Below, piece after piece: positions 61,486 to 64,000 of a stretch of 64,000 nt of DNA. Numbering within the stretch: position 1 is the first letter of the stretch; the number at the start of each line of letters is the position of its first letter. The notes below the pieces were generated by a model. That model saw nothing but the letters and a program-made list of their open reading frames with translations, made no database searches and was not told where the DNA came from. Source of the stretch: Nocardia higoensis (GTDB lineage Bacteria; Actinomycetota; Actinomycetes; Mycobacteriales; Mycobacteriaceae); assembly GCF_015477835.1 (NCBI RefSeq), contig NZ_JADLQN010000001.1, positions 806,001 through 870,000 on the forward strand, in the 5' to 3' direction. The position numbers were made by a program, and so were the translations under genes.

Positions 61486-61911
61486 TCAGCGTTCCGGCTG
61501 CCAGGTGGCCACGGCCCAGACGACCACGATGCTGAGTGCGATGACCAACAGCGACCACGCCGGGTAATAGGGCAGCGAGAGGAAATTCGCGACCATCACC
61601 AGTGCGGCGATGGCGATGGCGGCGTAGCGGCCCCAGGTGGTGCCGAACAACAGACCTGTGCCGCAGACCAGTCCGATGACACCGAGGGCTACGTGGATCC
61701 AGCCCCAGGTGGTCGTGTCGAATGCGTAGATGTAGTCGACTCCGGCGACGTATATCTCGTCGCCGGCGATGGCCACGGTGCCCTCGAGAATCGAGAGCGC
61801 GGCGAGGACCATCAGCATGATCGCCGCCACGAGAGAGATCCCGGTGGCGATGCTCTGTTTCTGCATGGGCTCCGCGGTCGGGGGCGCGGAGGTGTGCGAT
61901 CGATAGGTCAT
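61486..61911 (-). CDS. DUF7144-type four-helix membrane protein, copy 2
   Basis: 141 residues from ATG 61911. It repeats the core of copy 1: IYVAGVDYIYAFDTTTWGWI, GTGLLFGTTWGRYAAIAIAA and FLSLPYYPAWSLLVIALSIV with WQPER. The N-terminus is polar. It is separated from copies 1 and 3 by 120 and 86 bp, enough for separate promoters. The function is unknown. Confidence 0.78.
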   Translation of the reverse strand: MTYRSHTSAPPTAEPMQKQSIATGISLVAAIMLMVLAALSILEGTVAIAGDEIYVAGVDYIYAFDTTTWGWIHVALGVIGLVCGTGLLFGTTWGRYAAIAIAALVMVANFLSLPYYPAWSLLVIALSIVVVWAVATWQPER

Positions 61912-61997
61912 GGCATACCTCTTCGTCTGACATGGACCGAACGGGATCGATGGTGACGGACCGAGGGCTTGGGCGGCATCATCCCTTCCAGGTGAGG

Positions 61998-62423
61998 TCA
62001 GAGCTGCGGATTCCACGTCGCGACAGCCCAGATCACCACGACGCTCAACACGATGGCCACGATCGACCACGCCGGGTAGTGCGGCAGCGCCAGGAAGTTC
62101 GCGACGATGACCACCGCCGCGATACCTGTCGCGGCGAACCGGCCCCATGTGGTTCCCAACATCAGGCCGAATGCGCAGATCACCGCGACCGCACCGATCA
62201 GGACATGGATCCACCCCCATTCCGCGACATCGAATGCATAGATGTAATCGACATCGGTGGTGTAGATGTCGCCGCCGACGAGCGCCGCGATTCCCTGGAG
62301 AACGGTGACCGCGGCCAATGCCAGCAGCATGGTCGCCGCGGCGAGAGAAATTCCGGCCGCGACATTTTCACGTCGGATCAGTTCTCGAACGGGCGCCGGG
62401 CCGGAAGACTGCGCACGCACCAT
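61998..62423 (-). CDS. DUF7144-type four-helix membrane protein, copy 3
   Basis: 141 residues from ATG 62423. The core reads IYTTDVDYIYAFDVAEWGWI, GLMLGTTWGRFAATGIAAVV and FLALPHYPAWSIVAIVLSVV with WNPQL. It is nearest to copy 2, so a stepwise duplication is likely. It is the first copy in transcription order; 299 bp without a gene separate it from the diacylglycerol-kinase gene, and that stretch should hold both promoters. Confidence 0.78.
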   Translation of the reverse strand: MVRAQSSGPAPVRELIRRENVAAGISLAAATMLLALAAVTVLQGIAALVGGDIYTTDVDYIYAFDVAEWGWIHVLIGAVAVICAFGLMLGTTWGRFAATGIAAVVIVANFLALPHYPAWSIVAIVLSVVVIWAVATWNPQL

Positions 62424-62722
62424 GACGAACCTCTCGTCGAAGGGTCATCGTTGTCGAATCTACGCCATCTGTATCGATTCTGTGCACGTGGACGTCGTCT
62501 TTCTCGTATCACCCCCGACGGGTGGGGACACGACGGCCTACGGGTGCCGACACTGAACAATCGCGTGGTCGTCGCACGGGCCGATAAGCGGCGAGCGAAA
62601 ACCAGGCCAGGAAAGACAGACGCCGTGTTCTCGACGAAAGTGCAGCCTCGTCGGCTGATCCCGACCGCTCTCGCGCCGGCGGCCGTCCGCGAGTGGGTAA
62701 TGCACCGACGAGGAGGCGAGTC

Positions 62723-64000
62723 GTGGTCACCGACGAGAAGGCAGACGGCTTCGGCGGAGCGGACAACGACGATGAGTCCGGGTTCACCGTCGGGAGGACA
62801 TGGACCGCCCGTCTGGCGTTCGTGTGCGCCACCGCTGCCGCGCTGACGCCGATACTGGCGGCGGGCTTGCGAGGGGCGGTGGGACTGCTCGTCGTCGGAG
62901 CCGGCGCGGTGACACTCGTCGTCGCGGCGCTCTACGGAGCGCTGATCAGACGGGGGGCATTGCGGTGGCTGTCATTGTCCATGGCAGTCATCGTTCCGAT
63001 GATCGCTGTGGCGGCGTTCGTTCGCGCGCAGTTGTTGTGGGCGGTCGTCCTGACGGTGGTGTTAGTGCTGCTGTCCATCGCCTGCGCGCGGGCGGCACTG
63101 CGCCCGGACAACGCGGGGGACAGGATGCCGGAGTATCCCGTCGGCCAGCCCCGGCGGCCTTTCTTGATCATGAATCCACGCTCTGGCGGTGGCAAGGTCA
63201 CCAAGTTCGACCTGCGGCGCAGAGCCGAAGCGCTGGGCGCCGAGGTGGTACTGCTCGAGGGGCCGGACACCATGGATGTCGAGGCGATCGCGCGGGAGGC
63301 TGTCGGGCGGGGAGCGGATCTGCTCGGTGTGGCAGGCGGCGACGGGACGCAGGCGCTGGTGGCGGGAGTCGCGGCAGAATGCGGCCTGCCGTTCCTGGTG
63401 ATCAGCGCGGGCACCCGCAACCACTTCGCCATGGACCTCGGCCTGGACCGTGCCGATCCCGCCGCGGCGCTGACCGCGCTCACCGACGGTGTGGAGCTGC
63501 GGATCGATCTTGCCCGGATCAACGGGCGCCCCTTCGTCAACAACGCCTCCTTCGGCGTCTACGCCGAGATCGTGAAAGATCCCGCCTATCGGGACGACAA
63601 GACCGCGACAGTGCTCGCACAGCTGCCGGATCTGCTGTCCGGCCATACCGGGGCACGGCTGACCGCCGAGGTCGGCGGGACGAAGATCGTCGGACCGCAG
63701 GCGATCCTGGTGAGCAACAACCCGTACAGCACCGGCGACCTGGCCGGTTCGAGTCGTCGCGACCGACTGGATCGCGGTGTGCTGGGTGTCGTGACCGTGT
63801 CGGTGACCAGTACACGGGCCGCCATCGGCTTGTTGCGCCGTACCCGGACCCGCGGCCTCACCCAGTACAGCGCGACCTCGGTGACGATCGAGGCCGACAG
63901 CAGCCGTATTCCGGTCGGCGTCGACGGTGAATCACTGCTGCTCGACACCCCCGTGCGATGCGTCATCGAACCCGCAGCCCTTCGTGTTCGCGTGCCGAGG
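62723..64000 (+). CDS. Diacylglycerol-kinase-family lipid kinase, cut by the window edge
   Basis: The frame is open from GTG 62723 (AGGAGG six bases upstream) to the last base, 426 codons with no stop. The first 130 residues hold four transmembrane helices (WTARLAFVCATAAALTPILA, LLWAVVLTVVLVLLSIACA). The DAGK catalytic domain follows: FLIMNPRSGGGKVTKF, GVAGGDGTQALVAGVAA with the GGDGT motif, and GTRNHFAMDLGLDRADPAAA. It should phosphorylate a lipid alcohol such as diacylglycerol at the membrane. The membrane domain fused in front is unusual compared with the soluble DgkB type. Confidence 0.85.
   Translation, partial: MVTDEKADGFGGADNDDESGFTVGRTWTARLAFVCATAAALTPILAAGLRGAVGLLVVGAGAVTLVVAALYGALIRRGALRWLSLSMAVIVPMIAVAAFVRAQLLWAVVLTVVLVLLSIACARAALRPDNAGDRMPEYPVGQPRRPFLIMNPRSGGGKVTKFDLRRRAEALGAEVVLLEGPDTMDVEAIAREAVGRGADLLGVAGGDGTQALVAGVAAECGLPFLVISAGTRNHFAMDLGLDRADPAAALTALTDGVELRIDLARINGRPFVNNASFGVYAEIVKDPAYRDDKTATVLAQLPDLLSGHTGARLTAEVGGTKIVGPQAILVSNNPYSTGDLAGSSRRDRLDRGVLGVVTVSVTSTRAAIGLLRRTRTRGLTQYSATSVTIEADSSRIPVGVDGESLLLDTPVRCVIEPAALRVRVPR

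Noticed and set aside
1..64000. CRISPR arrays, tRNA, rRNA or riboswitches
   Set aside because: No regularly spaced repeat, cloverleaf or conserved aptamer core was found by reading both strands; weak candidates could be missed without a covariance search.

Overview
The window reads as chromosome of a high-GC actinomycete of the order Mycobacteriales, most likely Nocardia or a close relative. This is inferred from gene content: DUF3558 lipoproteins, an EspC-like ESX substrate, MmpL and acyltransferase genes, ECF41, WYL, GlxA and MerR regulators, and an operon resembling the nocardiolactone (nlt) beta-lactone pathway reported from Nocardia. No rRNA, tRNA, CRISPR array, prophage or complete insertion sequence was found.

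Region by region. 1-3.8 kb: an exported sulfatase cut by the left edge, a frameshifted beta-propeller lipoprotein and a NERD-domain protein. 4.1-8.1 kb: a type VII secretion-associated cassette (EspC-like protein, large helical protein, two DUF3558 lipoproteins). 8.1-16.5 kb: transposase remnants, small membrane proteins, an SDR, an MFS exporter, a FAD monooxygenase divergent from a WYL regulator around a perfect 16-bp inverted repeat, and a potassium channel. 16.6-17.5 kb: a secreted TNT-type NAD glycohydrolase with a small downstream gene that is probably its immunity partner; a 42-bp relic of that small gene lies 4.2 kb away, inside the monooxygenase tail. 17.6-27.4 kb: two MFS transporters with XRE/MmyB and GlxA regulators, a group I truncated haemoglobin, small membrane proteins, a methyltransferase, a crotonase and an ABM monooxygenase.

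27.6-36.0 kb holds the most notable system: seven tightly packed minus-strand genes. In transcription order they are a thiolase-fold synthase with a full Cys-His-Asn triad, a partner synthase lacking the Cys, an AMP-forming ligase of the OleC/NltC type, a two-helix membrane protein, an OleD-like dehydrogenase, a condensation/PapA-like acyltransferase and an MMPL transporter. The likely logic is Claisen condensation of two fatty acyl chains, ketone reduction, beta-lactone closure, perhaps acylation, then export. Five of the six junctions overlap by 4 nt or are under 10 nt apart; the sixth is 20 nt.

36.3-45.2 kb: an alpha/beta-hydrolase-MerR operon with a textbook MerR promoter, a second sulfatase paralogue, a tautomerase divergent from a GlxA regulator, a YihY membrane protein, a thioesterase, a nitroreductase, an ABM-globin fusion and a broken thioesterase. 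45.2-55.7 kb: a DUF234-type ATPase, an oxidoreductase-ECF41 sigma operon with a matching promoter, a 6PGDH-like dehydrogenase behind a MerR-type dyad, a photolyase, a DUF2867 protein, a lipocalin, a MerR/HspR-like regulator facing a wrecked small heat-shock gene, a strong hairpin and a cold-shock protein. 55.8-64 kb: a membrane alpha/beta-hydrolase, a GH15 glycosidase, an MFS transporter, three tandem DUF7144-type membrane proteins and a diacylglycerol-kinase-family protein running off the right edge.

All family calls come from reading motifs by eye; no database search was run.
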